Positions 1-9,300 of a DNA stretch of 64,000 nt are shown piece by piece. A program made the position numbers and the translations under genes. How positions within the stretch are numbered: position 1 is the stretch's first letter; each line of letters opens with the position of its first letter. The stretch comes from Rhizobiales bacterium GAS188 (lineage in GTDB: Bacteria > Pseudomonadota > Alphaproteobacteria > Rhizobiales > Beijerinckiaceae), in assembly GCA_900104855.1 (NCBI GenBank), contig FNSS01000001.1:2046001-2110000 (forward strand), written 5' to 3'. The notes under the pieces were generated by a model. The model did not search any database. It saw only the letters and a program-made list of their open reading frames with translations, and had not been told where the DNA came from.

Positions 1-2
1 AC

Positions 3-74
3 CGGATCGGCCGCGAGGTGGCGGATTTCGTCCGCGAGACGCAGTCGCAGAGGCTTGTCGCGCCCGCCGCCTGA
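3..74 (+). CDS. 3' end of an unidentified protein-coding gene
   Basis: An open frame enters from the left edge and stops at TGA 72-74, giving a C-terminus that ends LVAPAA. The codons are GC-rich and charged in the normal way for this genome, but only 23 residues are visible, so no family can be named. The stop lies two bases before the first palindromic repeat module, which would then act as its 3' boundary and possible terminator. It could also be a chance open frame. Confidence 0.4.
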   Translation, partial: RIGREVADFVRETQSQRLVAPAA

Positions 75-75
75 G

Positions 76-223
76 AGGCGCTTATCCCTCCCACACGAAG
101 TGGGGGAGGGTGGACGCGAGGCCCTTGCCGAGCGGACGGGTGGGGGACTTCTCCGGAAACGCACCCCACCCGGCTCGCTGCGCTCGCCACCCTCCCCTGC
201 TCCGCATGGGAGGGATAGGCGCC
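76..223. repeat. Palindromic repeat module, copy 1
   Basis: The module opens with AGGCGCTTATCCCTCCC and closes with GGGAGGGATAGGCGCCT, so its ends can pair as a long stem. The interior carries GGACGGGTGGGGGACTTCTC and ACCCGGCTCGCTGCGCTCGC, found in every other copy in the window. It lies between a gene stop and the start of the gene at 304. Confidence 0.9.
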
Positions 224-303
224 TCACGATCCACGCTACATTACGATCGCAATCACGCGGTGTGTCCTTGAGGGCTCGCCCGCGCACTTGCTATGAATGC
301 CGG

Positions 304-996
304 ATGATCACGCCTGACCAGATCGATTTCAGCCCGCAGAACTCAACCGCCGTCATTTCGGGCGCGCAGAAATTCATCATCCCGGTGCCGGCCTTTGCGG
401 ATGGCGGCGAGCCCCTTGTTTACCCTGACGGCGACAAGGCCGGACAGCCGGTCGAGGATTGGCAGGGCCACAAGGTGCATGGCAGGGGAATCGTGTTCCA
501 CAATGCCGAGGACGGCGCCTGGCAGGTCGCGAAAGGCGATGGCAGCGCCGTGATCATCATCAACGCGGTCAGCAAGGACAAGGCGGCGAAGCTCGAGGCG
601 CGCATCGCCGAGCTCGCCCCGAACCCGGAGCAGCTGAGCCTGAAGCAGCTGAAACAGGTGCTCGCCTATGCGCAAGAGCTCGACCTTCCGGCGGTCTATG
701 ATGCGTCGCGGGACTTCGTCGCGGCCCATATGAGCAAGGTGGAACCCGGCTCAGGCATCGCGGGCCTGCACAAGCGTGACGAGCGCGATATCTGCCAGGC
801 CGTCTATTTGCCCGGCAAGGGCGAGTTCCAGGGTCCTGCCGCGACACCGCAGAGATTCACCGACGGCGCCGTGATCCTCAAGCAGGGCGAGGATGTGCGC
901 CTCATCCAGCCTGACGCCTTCGAGGCGACCTATGCGCATGCGGATGGCCGCCCCCTGCGCGTGTCGGAGCTGAAGAGGCAGGATGTGGTGTCTTGA
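304..996 (+). CDS. Conserved hypothetical protein, 230 aa
   Basis: The start chosen is the ATG at 304 (MITPDQIDFSP). The open frame extends upstream, but that part translates the palindromic repeat and is not credible protein. The product is soluble and acidic, with no signal peptide, membrane segment or catalytic motif that I recognise. It contains a Lys/Leu-rich helical middle (about residues 90-125). It converges with the DUF4139 gene across a large palindrome at 1014-1206. I do not recognise the family. Confidence 0.75.
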   Translation: MITPDQIDFSPQNSTAVISGAQKFIIPVPAFADGGEPLVYPDGDKAGQPVEDWQGHKVHGRGIVFHNAEDGAWQVAKGDGSAVIIINAVSKDKAAKLEARIAELAPNPEQLSLKQLKQVLAYAQELDLPAVYDASRDFVAAHMSKVEPGSGIAGLHKRDERDICQAVYLPGKGEFQGPAATPQRFTDGAVILKQGEDVRLIQPDAFEATYAHADGRPLRVSELKRQDVVS

Positions 997-1013
997 GGCG
1001 GGCCGGCGTAGCT

Positions 1014-1206
1014 CCCTCTCCCCGCCGCTTTGCGGGGAGAGGGCGGGGGGTGAGGGGCCGAGTGATTAGCTTTCTTCTGATGAGCTGCAAAGCGATGGGG
1101 AAGAGCTCGGTGGGTGTGAGTCGGCGTTGACGCCAATCACCCGGCCCCTCACCCGCTCCCTCGGTGCGCTCGGGATCGACCTCTCCCCGCAAAGCGCGGG
1201 GAGAGG
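1014..1206. terminator. Large palindromic intergenic element between convergent genes
   Basis: Two hairpins of the form CCCTCTCCCCGC / GCGGGGAGAGGG sit at 1014-1043 and 1180-1206. The segments between them also pair (GGGTGAGGGGCCG at 1048-1060 with CGGCCCCTCACCC at 1142-1154). The element separates two convergent genes, so a bidirectional terminator role is likely. No U-run follows, so the terminator role is inferred from structure and position. Its sequence is unrelated to the array module. Confidence 0.6.
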
Positions 1207-1221
1207 TGAAAAAAAGCATCC

Positions 1222-2919
1222 CTACTTCACCTCCGGATGCATGAGGATGTCGCGGTCGACCGGCCATTTCAGGCGCCAGCCGAAGCGGATGTCCTTCTGC
1301 TGGCTGGGGGCGAGGTCGAAGCTCCAGGCGGAGACGCCGCGCTTGTCGGCGACCACCTTCTCGGTCGCGGGCGTATTGGCGGCGAGCGCCTCGACGGTAA
1401 CCTGGTTCGAATCGGAAACCGGGATGCGATCGGTGACCGTGACCCGGATCGGCGCGTCATGCAGGTTCTTGACGCTCGTCTTGAACTCGGTGACCTGCGA
1501 GCGCGTCGTGCCGATCCAGCTCGGCTCGTTGTCCTGCTGGCGCAGCGGCGCGCGCGACACCTTGATGCGGTCATCGGATCCGGCGCCGAGGGTCGCCTTG
1601 TCGCCGGGCGCCACCAGCGGGAAATGGCCTTTGCCGACGAAGATGCCGTCGCGCTGCACGGTCACTTCGCCCGGCAGAAGCGGCGCCTCTTCGTTCTGCA
1701 CGAAGGCGACATCGAGATAGGCTGTCTGGTCGAGCGCCGGCGCGACGCGGGCGATGAGGTCGGGGGCGATCGTCGCCGAGGACAGCGCGAAGGTCTTGGC
1801 CGAGCCGTCGCGCGGCACGCTCACCCGTCCCGGCACGGCGAAAGAGGCCTGGAAGGCGCCGGCGTCGAGGGATGCGAGCACCGGTTTCGCGGGCGCCGGC
1901 GCCTCGGCGGTCGTTTGCGCCGGAGCTCCCACGGGCGCCGGGGCCGGCATCGCGGCGGCGGGCGCCAACTTGCTGCGCGCCATGACGTCACGCTCCGCCG
2001 CCCCCTTGCCGTACAGGGCGCCGTAGAGGTTGGGATCGTTGATGGAGACGATCAGCGTCGTCACTTCCGGCGCTGCCGTGCCGCCGAGCGTGCGCACCGT
2101 CGATACGGCGAGCCTGGCGTCCTGCCAATCCTCGCCGGTGCGCTGGCTGATCTCGGCGCGGCGTGTGAGCTCGAGCGACGGCTTGCGATCCTTGGTGCCG
2201 GTGTCGAGCTTCGCATCGTAACGCGGCGTCCAGGCCGCCTGCGAGACGCGATAGACCAGGGTGAGCGACGCCTTCAGAGTGCCGCCCGCCTCGACCGCGA
2301 TCGCGACATCGTGTTTGGGGGCGCCGGGCCGGGGCGCAAGCGGCCTTGCCCGCTCCAGCGCCGCGATCTCGCCCGCAAGCTCGGCCTTCCTGGCGCGCCC
2401 GACGCGCAAATCCTCATTGACCTGCAGGAGCGCATCGCCGACCGCATCCCAGGCGGATTTCCACAAAGACGGGTCGACGCTCTTGCCGCCCGAGAGCTTG
2501 CCGGGATCGGCCTCGCCGTAATGGATCACGCTGTTGCGCTTCGCCTCCAGCGCATCGATGCGGGCCGCGATCTTGTCGCTCTCGTCGCGCAGCGCCGCGA
2601 TCCTGGCTTCGAGCCCCGCATCCACAGCCGGCTTCGCGTCGCCCGGCACCAGGCGCGTCTCGACCGCGCCGATAGCGAGCGTCCCGTCGGCCGTGGCCTC
2701 GACCCTGAGCGAGGCCGGATCGAGCACCGCCGGCAGCCCCTTGATCAAAAGCGTCGTCGCGCCTTGCGGCAGCGTCACCTCGGCGAGCCGGGTCACCATG
2801 GCGCCGTCCGGGTAGACGGTGACGGCGTCGATATGCGAGGCGGCGTCGAGATCGGCAGCGCCGGCCGGAGCCGCGGCGACGGCGGTGGCGGCAAGCAGGG
2901 CGGCTGTTGCGATGCGCAT
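1222..2919 (-). CDS. Secreted MuiA-family protein (DUF4140/DUF4139)
   Basis: The product is 565 aa. A clean signal peptide (about residues 1-21, ending PAGA-ADL) is followed by a DUF4140-like N-terminal domain containing VTVYPDGAMVTR. A coiled-coil hairpin follows at roughly 100-200. The C-terminal DUF4139 beta-rich domain has the family-type segments TLVYRVSQAAWTPRYDAKLD and WQDARLAVSTVRT. An Ala/Pro-rich linker is present near residue 330. The family is named for mucoidy inhibition in E. coli-type proteins; its molecular function is not settled, and a periplasmic or surface location is expected. The start is set by the signal peptide. The length is normal for the family. Confidence 0.88.
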   Translation of the reverse strand: MRIATAALLAATAVAAAPAGAADLDAASHIDAVTVYPDGAMVTRLAEVTLPQGATTLLIKGLPAVLDPASLRVEATADGTLAIGAVETRLVPGDAKPAVDAGLEARIAALRDESDKIAARIDALEAKRNSVIHYGEADPGKLSGGKSVDPSLWKSAWDAVGDALLQVNEDLRVGRARKAELAGEIAALERARPLAPRPGAPKHDVAIAVEAGGTLKASLTLVYRVSQAAWTPRYDAKLDTGTKDRKPSLELTRRAEISQRTGEDWQDARLAVSTVRTLGGTAAPEVTTLIVSINDPNLYGALYGKGAAERDVMARSKLAPAAAMPAPAPVGAPAQTTAEAPAPAKPVLASLDAGAFQASFAVPGRVSVPRDGSAKTFALSSATIAPDLIARVAPALDQTAYLDVAFVQNEEAPLLPGEVTVQRDGIFVGKGHFPLVAPGDKATLGAGSDDRIKVSRAPLRQQDNEPSWIGTTRSQVTEFKTSVKNLHDAPIRVTVTDRIPVSDSNQVTVEALAANTPATEKVVADKRGVSAWSFDLAPSQQKDIRFGWRLKWPVDRDILMHPEVK

Positions 2920-3108
2920 GTTGTGAATTCTCCCTCATTGAGCGTTGGCGCGATTAGCGAGGGACATTTCGGCGGCTTAACGGCGCCGCCGCGGCGCGAA
3001 ACGGGTGCGATCTGGGTGGGGTGCCGCAAATCCTGAGGCGGCATAGCTTTAGGCGAGATCGCCTGCGCTTACCTCGCCACGCGTGAGCGCCGTCACCAGA
3101 TGGCGAGA

Positions 3109-3264
3109 TGCGCCTATCCCTCCTCCGCGAGCGCAGCGAGCGGGGGAGGGTGGACGCGAGGCCCTCGCCGAGCGGACGGGTGGGGGACCTCTCCGGATAC
3201 GCACCCCACCCGGCTCGCTGCGCTCGCCACCCTCCCCTGCTCCGCATGGGAGGGATAAGCGCCT
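3109..3264. repeat. Palindromic repeat module, copy 2 (first of the array)
   Basis: The core matches copy 1, with the left arm CGCCTATCCCTCC and the right arm GGGAGGGATAAGCGCC. It starts an array of modules that runs to 6257 and is interrupted by an insertion sequence and a DUF559 gene. No inverted repeat with CTAG is present at this copy's left side. Confidence 0.9.
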
Positions 3265-3433
3265 GGCGATCTACGTATCGGCCTTCTATGGGTCCGGTTA
3301 CCAGCGGCGAAGCGTGAGGCGCCTATCCCTCCCACACGAAGTGGGTGGACGCGAGGCCCTTGCCGAGCGGACGGGTGGGGGACTTCTTCGGATACGTACC
3401 CCACCCGGCTCGCTGCGCTCGCCACCCTCCCCT
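3237..3433. repeat. 197-bp direct repeat, left of the insertion sequence
   Basis: By eye these 197 bases are identical to 5022-5218. They run from the right end of one palindromic module, through a spacer (CTACGTATCGGCCTTCTATG), into the next module up to CACCCTCCCCT. The insertion sequence begins at the next base. The identity points to a tandem module array or a duplication that has not had time to diverge. Confidence 0.9.
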
Positions 3434-3790
3434 TGTATGAGGGGCGGTTTGTCAAGAGGTGTTTTTGGCACCGGCGGTGGGATGCCGGAGCCGATCGACC
3501 GCCAAGAGTCAGGCGGCTGCGGCCTGCGCTGCGGCTGGATGTTTGCGGCCTGTGAACGGCGAAACGTGATCCTGGACTGGGCTGTGTGCGAGATATGCGG
3601 CAACACCGCATCACCTTGTATCCGGTCGGGCGCGATAGCCCGGTGCCCTAGTCTTTCATACACGGGTGAAGGCGAAGCCCAGAAGAGACGGGACCCATCT
3701 GCTAAGCGGCATTGGATAGCGCCAGCCCCAGGGGAGGCACGGTCACACGTCTGTCCTTGGCTCACGTCGGCCGTCATCTTTGGCCGCCGT
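3434..3790 (-). ncRNA. Candidate bridge/seek RNA region of the insertion sequence
   Basis: This 357-bp stretch lies between the transposase stop and the element end and has no credible gene. In IS1111-type elements the guide RNA is encoded downstream of the transposase, on the same strand. Several short inverted stretches are visible (for example CGGTCGGGCGCGATAGCCCG around 3624-3643). On the plus strand, AGGGGAGG at 3730-3737 is the exact reverse complement of the target flank CCTCCCCT at 3426-3433, so the RNA would contain CCTCCCCT. The position is a family expectation; the guide match is suggestive only. Confidence 0.4.
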
Positions 3791-4948
3791 TCAGCGGCTC
3801 AGGCCCAGCTTGGCGCCGGTGGGCACCAGGCCGGTCTCGAGATAGCGCCACAGGGCAACCACGAGCTTGCGGGCCAAGGCCACGATGGCGATGCGCCGCA
3901 CCTTTCCTTTGGCGTCGCCCACCCGCTCACGAAACCAACGGCTCAGCTCGCTGTCTGGCTGATGGCGCAGCCACAGCCAGGAGAGCTCGATGGCGAGCTC
4001 GCGGGCCCGGCGGTTGCCGGCTTTGCTGATGCCCTGATCATGCCGACTGGCGCCGCTGTCATAGGGCGTTCCGGTCAATCCGAAATAGCTGCCGACCTGG
4101 CGGCGATTGTCGAAGGAACGATAGAAGGCCTCGTTGACCAGCCCTTGGCTGCCGACCGGGCCGATGCTCTTGAGCCGCGCCAGGCGCACGCTCTTCTCCT
4201 CGGCCGAGCCCGCAACGGCATAAGGGCGCTCGGCTCGGCTCTCGGCCTCCACTGCGGCCAGCTGCTGCTGCACCAGGCACAGCCGCTGATGCTCGCGCAC
4301 GATCTCCTCCTTGAGCTTAGGCGGCAATGGATGCCCATCGCCGGTGCACAGCTTCGCAAGCTTATCGATGAAGCCAGACTTGAGCGGCATGACATCACGG
4401 ATGCCTTGGGTGTGCAGCAGCCCCTTGAGGCGATTGGTGTGGGCCGTGCGCTCATCGAGCAGGTATTTGCGTTCCCGGTTGCGACGCTTGCGGTCCTCGT
4501 CCTCGACCGTCGGCACACGCAGTACGCTGCACACCCGCGGTTCGCCACGCAGATAAGCCAGCAGCGTCCGCATCAGGTGATCGAGGTCGATCCGGTCGGT
4601 CTTGGCCCGCCGCGCCCGCCGGCTCACCTGGATGCTCGCCGGATCGATCTCGTGATTGATGACCCCTTGCTCCGTCAGCCAGCGATGCAGCCAGTGGCCG
4701 TCGAAGCCCGCCTCGTAGCACGATATGATGCGCACCGGTTTGCCGCAGCGCGCCGCACGCGACCGGGCCGCCTCCAGTCGCGTCGCCAGCGCCGCCAGGT
4801 CGCCCCCCGCAATCGTGTAGCGGCTCAACTTCGCCGAGCCCGGCAGCATCACCCCGAGCTTCCACTTCGCCTTGCTCAGTTCAAAGGCCACGTGAATCGT
4901 GACATACTCGTCGTCGGTGGGTGCGTCAGTCCGAACGATCGCCTTCAT
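3791..4948 (-). CDS. IS110-family transposase
   Basis: The product is 385 aa. The N-terminal RuvC-like DEDD domain (about 15-190) carries YEAGFDGHWLHRWL and RRAKTDRIDLDHLMRTLLAY. A coiled region follows. The C-terminal Transposase_20 domain (about 240-340) has LKSIGPVGSQGLV and the YFGLTGTPYDSGASRHDQGISKAG segment with its expected serine. The first acidic position reads VAFELSK, so Glu replaces the Asp usual at that site; this may be a subgroup trait. The enzyme is a guide-RNA-directed recombinase in characterised relatives. The frame is intact, so the element may still be active. Confidence 0.92.
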   Translation of the reverse strand: MKAIVRTDAPTDDEYVTIHVAFELSKAKWKLGVMLPGSAKLSRYTIAGGDLAALATRLEAARSRAARCGKPVRIISCYEAGFDGHWLHRWLTEQGVINHEIDPASIQVSRRARRAKTDRIDLDHLMRTLLAYLRGEPRVCSVLRVPTVEDEDRKRRNRERKYLLDERTAHTNRLKGLLHTQGIRDVMPLKSGFIDKLAKLCTGDGHPLPPKLKEEIVREHQRLCLVQQQLAAVEAESRAERPYAVAGSAEEKSVRLARLKSIGPVGSQGLVNEAFYRSFDNRRQVGSYFGLTGTPYDSGASRHDQGISKAGNRRARELAIELSWLWLRHQPDSELSRWFRERVGDAKGKVRRIAIVALARKLVVALWRYLETGLVPTGAKLGLSR

Positions 4949-5021
4949 CTTGATCTCCCGGGTTAGGTGGGTTCTGGAAAGCCAATCCTAACCTCCTGAT
5001 CACCCACCACCCTCATAAGAT

Positions 5022-5218
5022 CTGCTCCGCATGGGAGGGATAAGCGCCTGGCGATCTACGTATCGGCCTTCTATGGGTCCGGTTACCAGCGGCGAAGCGT
5101 GAGGCGCCTATCCCTCCCACACGAAGTGGGTGGACGCGAGGCCCTTGCCGAGCGGACGGGTGGGGGACTTCTTCGGATACGTACCCCACCCGGCTCGCTG
5201 CGCTCGCCACCCTCCCCT
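5022..5218. repeat. 197-bp direct repeat, right of the insertion sequence
   Basis: This is the matching copy of 3237-3433. It continues to the right into the intact right arm of a palindromic module (GCTCCGCATGGGAGGGATAGGCGC), whereas the left copy ends at the insertion sequence. Removing one repeat plus the insertion sequence (1785 bp) gives an uninterrupted module. Confidence 0.9.
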
Positions 5219-5244
5219 GCTCCGCATGGGAGGGATAGGCGCTT
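5102..5244. repeat. Palindromic repeat module, array copy
   Basis: It has the same core as copies 1 and 2, with a shortened left arm (GAAGTGGGTGGACG, missing part of the GGGGGAGGG stretch). This variant is shared only with the copy split by the insertion sequence, which shows that the two arose from each other. Confidence 0.88.
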
Positions 5245-5296
5245 AGCGATCTACGTATCAGCCTTCTATGATTCCCGGCACTAGCGCGGATTCGTG

Positions 5297-5444
5297 AGGC
5301 GCCTATCCCTCCCTCACGAAGTGGGGGAGGGTGGCCGCGAGGCGCTTGCCGAGCGGACGGGTGGGGGACTTCTCCGGCATCGTACCCCACCCGGCTCGCT
5401 GCGCTCGCCACCCTCCCCTGCTCCGCATGGGAGGGATAGGCGCC
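5297..5444. repeat. Palindromic repeat module, array copy
   Basis: Full-length core from GAGGCGCCTATCCCTCC to GGGAGGGATAGGCGCC. It is preceded at 5265-5284 by TCTATGATTCCCGGCACTAG, which resembles the right terminal repeat of the mobile copies elsewhere in the window (CGGTACTAG) with one change. Confidence 0.88.
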
Positions 5445-5523
5445 TTGCTAAATGTGTGCTCACCTTAACTCTGCGGGGGAGGGATCAGCTCAGCCGCCGA
5501 GGGACCGGAAGTGGGGGCGATCA

Positions 5524-5877
5524 ATGGCCAATGCCATCGCGCGCAGTCTGCGCAAGCGCATGACGCCGCAGGAGGTGAAGCTTTGGGTGAAGCTGCGCGA
5601 ACTGAAAGAACAGGGCTTCCATTTCAGACGCCAAGTACCGCGGGGAAGCTACATTGTCGACTTTGCCTGCCTGAGGCAGCGCGTTGTCATCGAAGTCGAT
5701 GGGTCGCAGCATGGAACGGAGGACCACAGTCGGCGTGACGTTGTTCGCGACCGCCATTTGGCGAGCGACGGCTTGGTCACGCTGCGTTTCTGGAATGTCG
5801 AGATCGACCGAAATCTCGACGGCGTCGTCGAGACGATTCTGGCTGCCTGCACGAGAGGGCAGGACGTTGGTCGATGA
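5524..5877 (+). CDS. DUF559 endonuclease-domain protein
   Basis: The product is 117 aa, starting at the ATG at 5524 after a GGGGGCG stretch. The whole protein is a DUF559 domain, a PD-(D/E)XK fold related to very-short-patch repair endonucleases. Visible landmarks are the N-terminal helix with LRKRMTPQEVKLW, the acidic site D46 in YIVDFAC, and E57-V-D59 in VVIEVDGSQH. The C-terminal strand LRFWNVEI completes the domain. No partner gene is nearby. It sits in the repeat array between modules ending at 5444 and starting at 5913. A nicking or mobilising role for the repeats is possible but is only inferred. Confidence 0.88.
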   Translation: MANAIARSLRKRMTPQEVKLWVKLRELKEQGFHFRRQVPRGSYIVDFACLRQRVVIEVDGSQHGTEDHSRRDVVRDRHLASDGLVTLRFWNVEIDRNLDGVVETILAACTRGQDVGR

Positions 5878-5912
5878 TGATCGTCTGCAGGGCGTCGGCG
5901 GCGCGGAGCGTG

Positions 5913-6054
5913 AGGCGCCTATCCCTCCCACACGAAGTGGGGGAGGGCGAGGCCCTTGCCGAGCGGACGGGTGGGGGCCTTCTCCGGATGCGGACCCCAC
6001 CCGGCTCGCTGCGCTCGCCACCCTCCCCTGCTCCGCATGGGAGGGATAGGCGCT
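5913..6054. repeat. Palindromic repeat module, array copy
   Basis: It begins GAGGCGCCTATCCCTCCCAC just after the DUF559 gene and ends GGGAGGGATAGGCGCT. One interior segment (the GTGGACGC part) is missing relative to the full copies. The spacer that follows, to 6097, nearly matches 5245-5285. Confidence 0.88.
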
Positions 6055-6106
6055 TAGCGATCTACGTATCAGCCTTCTATGATTCCCGGCACTAGCGCGG
6101 ATCGTG

Positions 6107-6257
6107 AGGCGCCTATCCCTCCCTCACGAAGTGGGGGAGGGTGGCCGCGAGGCGCTTGCCGAGCGGACGGGTGGGGGACTTCTCCGGCATCGCACCCCAC
6201 CCGGCTCGCTGCGCTCGCCACCCCCCCCCCCTGCTCCGCATGGGAGGGATAAGCGCC
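6107..6257. repeat. Palindromic repeat module, last array copy
   Basis: Nearly identical to the copy at 5297-5444, including the GTGGCCGCGAGGCGCTTGCC variant, but with a run of ten C residues at 6222-6231 where other copies read CCTCCCC. It ends about 110 bp upstream of polA. Confidence 0.88.
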
Positions 6258-6365
6258 CGTCCGAACCACGCGCCGAACCTCTCCACGCGCCGAAGCCGAC
6301 CGGGTGTGATATGCGGGTCGGAAAGGCTAGATTGAGATCGCACATCAGGATCGGCACGCTGCATC

Positions 6366-9300
6366 ATGACCCAACGCCCCGTCGACAAAGGCGACCATAT
6401 CTTTCTCGTGGACGGCTCGTCTTTCATCTTCCGCGCCTATTTCCAGTCGATGAACCAGGACCGGAAATATAATTACCGCTCGGACGGGCTGCCGACCGGC
6501 GCCATCCGGCTGTTCACGACGAAGCTGCTGCAATTCGTCAAGGATGGCGCGCTCGGCATCGTGCCGACCCATCTCGGCATCATCTTCGACAAATCCGAGA
6601 ACTCCTTCCGCAAGGAGCTCTATCCCGCCTATAAGGGGAACCGCTCCGATCCGCCGGACGACCTCATCCCGCAATTCCCCTTGATGCGCGAGGCGGTGCG
6701 CGCCTTCGGCCTCTTTCCGGTGGAGCAGGACCGCTATGAGGCCGACGACCTGATCGCGACCTATGCGCGCCTCGCCTCCGCGCGCGGCGCCGATGTCACC
6801 ATCATCTCGGCCGACAAGGACCTGATGCAGCTCATCAAGCCCGGCGTCTCGATGTACGATCCGGCCTCGGGCGACGCCAAGAGCAAGACCTACCGGCCCG
6901 AGCGGCTCATCGGACATGAGGAGGTGGTCGCCTATTTCGGGGTGCCGCCCGAGAAGGTCATCGACGTGCAGGCGCTGGCGGGCGATTCCACCGACAACGT
7001 GCCGGGCGTGCGCGGCATCGGCATCAAGACCGCGGCGCAGCTCATCGAGGAGTTCGGCGATCTCGAGAGCCTGCTGACGCGCGCCGGCGAGATCAAGCAG
7101 CCGAAGCGCCGCGAGGCGCTGATCGAGAATGCCGAGCTCGCCCGCATCTCGAAGACCTTGGTGACCCTGGTCCAGGACGTGGCGCTCGAGACGCCGCTCG
7201 ACGATCTCTCCTTGCAGCCGCCGCCCGCCGTGCAGCTCATGGCCTTCCTCAAGGCCATGGAGTTCACCACCATCACGCGCCGGGTGGCCGAGCTCTACGG
7301 CGTCGACATCGCCGAGGTCGAGGCCGATGAGAGGCTGAAGATCGGCGGCAGCGCCGATCCGCGCTTGAAGATGCCGGCAGCTGCCCCGGTGGAGGCCGGC
7401 GCCGCCGCCACCGCCACGACCGAGGGCGCTGCCGGCCGGCAGCCCAAAGCGGCTTTGCCCGAAGCCGGAGCGGCCGCCGAACCCGCGTCCCCTGCGCAAG
7501 GCCCCTCGCCGGCGACGCTCGCGGCCGAGCGCCTGGCCGAGGCCGCATCCTCGAAATTCGACCTCTCGGCCTATGAGACGGTGACCAGCCTCGAGCGGCT
7601 CGATGCCTGGATCGCCGAGGCTGGCGAGCTCGGCAGCGTCGCCATCGACACCGAGACCTCTTCGCTCGACGCCATGCAGGCCGAGCTCATCGGCCTCTCG
7701 CTGGCGCTGGCGCCCGGCAAGGCCTGCTACATCCCGCTCGGGCATCGCCTCGAGGGCAGCGATGCCGGGCTCTTCGACGCGGGCGTCGCCGCGAACCAGC
7801 TGCCCATTCGCGAGGCGCTGGCGCGCCTGAAGCCGCTGCTCGAGGATGCGAGCATCATCAAGATCGGCCAGAACCTCAAATATGACTGGCTGGTGCTTGT
7901 CCGGCACGGCATCGAGATCGCGCCTTACGACGACACGATGCTGATGTCCTATGTGCTCGATGCCGGGCGCGGCAATATGGGCATGGACGACCTGTCGCAG
8001 CGCTGGCTCGGCCACCAGCCTCTCGCCTTCAAGGAGGTGGCTGGCCAAGGGCGGCGCTTCATCGGCTTCGCGCGCGTGCCGATCGAGCGGGCGACCGAAT
8101 ATGCGGCCGAGGATGCCGACATCACCTTGCGGCTGTGGCGCCTGTTCAAGGCGCGCATGGTCGCCGAGCATCTGACGAGCGTCTATGAGGTGCTGGAGCG
8201 GCCGATGGTCGAGACGCTGGCACGCATGGAGCGGCGCGGCATCGCCATCGACCGGCAGATCCTGTCGCGCCTCTCGGGCGAGTTCGCGCAAGGGATGGGG
8301 CGGCTCGAGGCCGAGATCAACGAGCTCGCCGGCGAAAGGTTCAATCTCGGCTCGCCGAAGCAATTGGGCGACATCCTGTTCGGCAAGATGGGCCTGCCGG
8401 GCGGCACCAAGACCAAGACCGGCGCCTGGTCGACCTCGGCACGTGCGCTGGACGACCTCGCCGAGCAGGGCCATGAGCTGCCGAAGCGCATCCTCGCCTG
8501 GCGCCAGCTCGCCAAGCTCAAATCGACCTATACGGACGCGCTTCCGGGTTTCGTGAATCCGGAGACGCAGCGCGTCCACACCTCCTATTCGCTGGCCGCG
8601 ACCACGACCGGGCGGCTCTCGTCGTCGGACCCCAATCTGCAGAACATCCCGATCCGCACCGAGGAGGGCCGCAGGATCCGCACCGCTTTCGTCGCTGCCA
8701 ACGGCAACAAGCTCGTCTCGGCCGACTACTCGCAGATCGAGCTGCGCATCCTCGCCCATATCGCCGACATCCCGCAGCTGCGAAAGGCCTTCGCCGAAGG
8801 ACTCGACATCCATGCGATGACGGCCTCCGAGATGTTCGGCGTGCCGGTCGCCGGCATGCCGTCGGATGTGCGGCGGCGCGCCAAGGCGATCAATTTCGGC
8901 ATCATCTACGGCATCTCGGCCTTCGGGCTCGCCAACCAGCTCTCAATCTCGCGCGAGGAGGCCGGCGCCTATATCCGCAAATATTTCGAGCGCTTCCCCG
9001 GCATCCGCGACTATATGGAAACGACGAAGCGCAGCTGCCGCGACAATGGCTACGTCTCCACGATCTTCGGGCGCAAATGCAACTACCCGGCGATCCGTTC
9101 CTCGAACCCGTCCGAGCGCGCCTTCATGGAGCGCGCCGCCATCAACGCCCCGATCCAGGGCTCGGCTGCCGACATCATCCGCCGCGCCATGGTCCGCATG
9201 GACGAGGCGCTGGCCTCGGCCAAGCTCTCGGCCAGGATGCTGCTACAGGTGCATGACGAGCTCGTCTTCGAGGTGCCCGATGCCGAGGTCGAGGCGACCT

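Larger units (their letters stand above)
3434..5021 (-). mobile_element. IS110/IS1111-type insertion sequence inside a palindromic module
   Basis: The boundaries come from the interrupted module: ...CACCCTCCCCT stops at 3433 and CTGCTCCGCATGGG resumes at 5022. The element is about 1588 bp. Its ends carry short subterminal inverted repeats (TATGAGGGGCGG near 3436 and, read from the other strand, TATGAGGGTGG near 5017). Target duplication is absent or limited to CT, as usual for IS110-family elements. The 5' noncoding part is only about 73 bp, whereas the 3' noncoding part is about 357 bp; that layout fits the IS1111 subgroup rather than IS110 proper. Insertion into palindromic repeats is a known habit of this family. 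Confidence 0.82.

Noticed and set aside
55-303. N-terminal extension of the gene at 304
   Set aside because: These codons translate the palindromic module (the same peptide appears at every module copy), so it is not protein.
1237-3036. A 599-codon open frame opposite the DUF4139 gene
   Set aside because: Antisense shadow; Arg/Asp/Gly-rich with no recognisable domain, while the opposite strand has a signal peptide and a known family.
3083-4966. A 627-codon plus-strand frame across repeats and the insertion sequence
   Set aside because: It runs through two repeat modules and the antisense of the IS110-family transposase, so it is a by-product of composition.
5452-5523. Longer start for the DUF559 protein
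   Set aside because: The added residues come from the end of the repeat spacer; the ATG at 5524 begins the conserved domain at the usual distance.
3109-6257. CRISPR-like array
   Set aside because: The repeats are about 150 bp, internally palindromic and unevenly spaced, spacers are also repeated, and no cas genes are present.
6345-8813. An 822-codon open frame antisense to polA
   Set aside because: It is the mirror of polA codon bias in high-GC DNA: no start context, no domain, and very rich in Arg, Gly and Ala. polA is unmistakable on the other strand.
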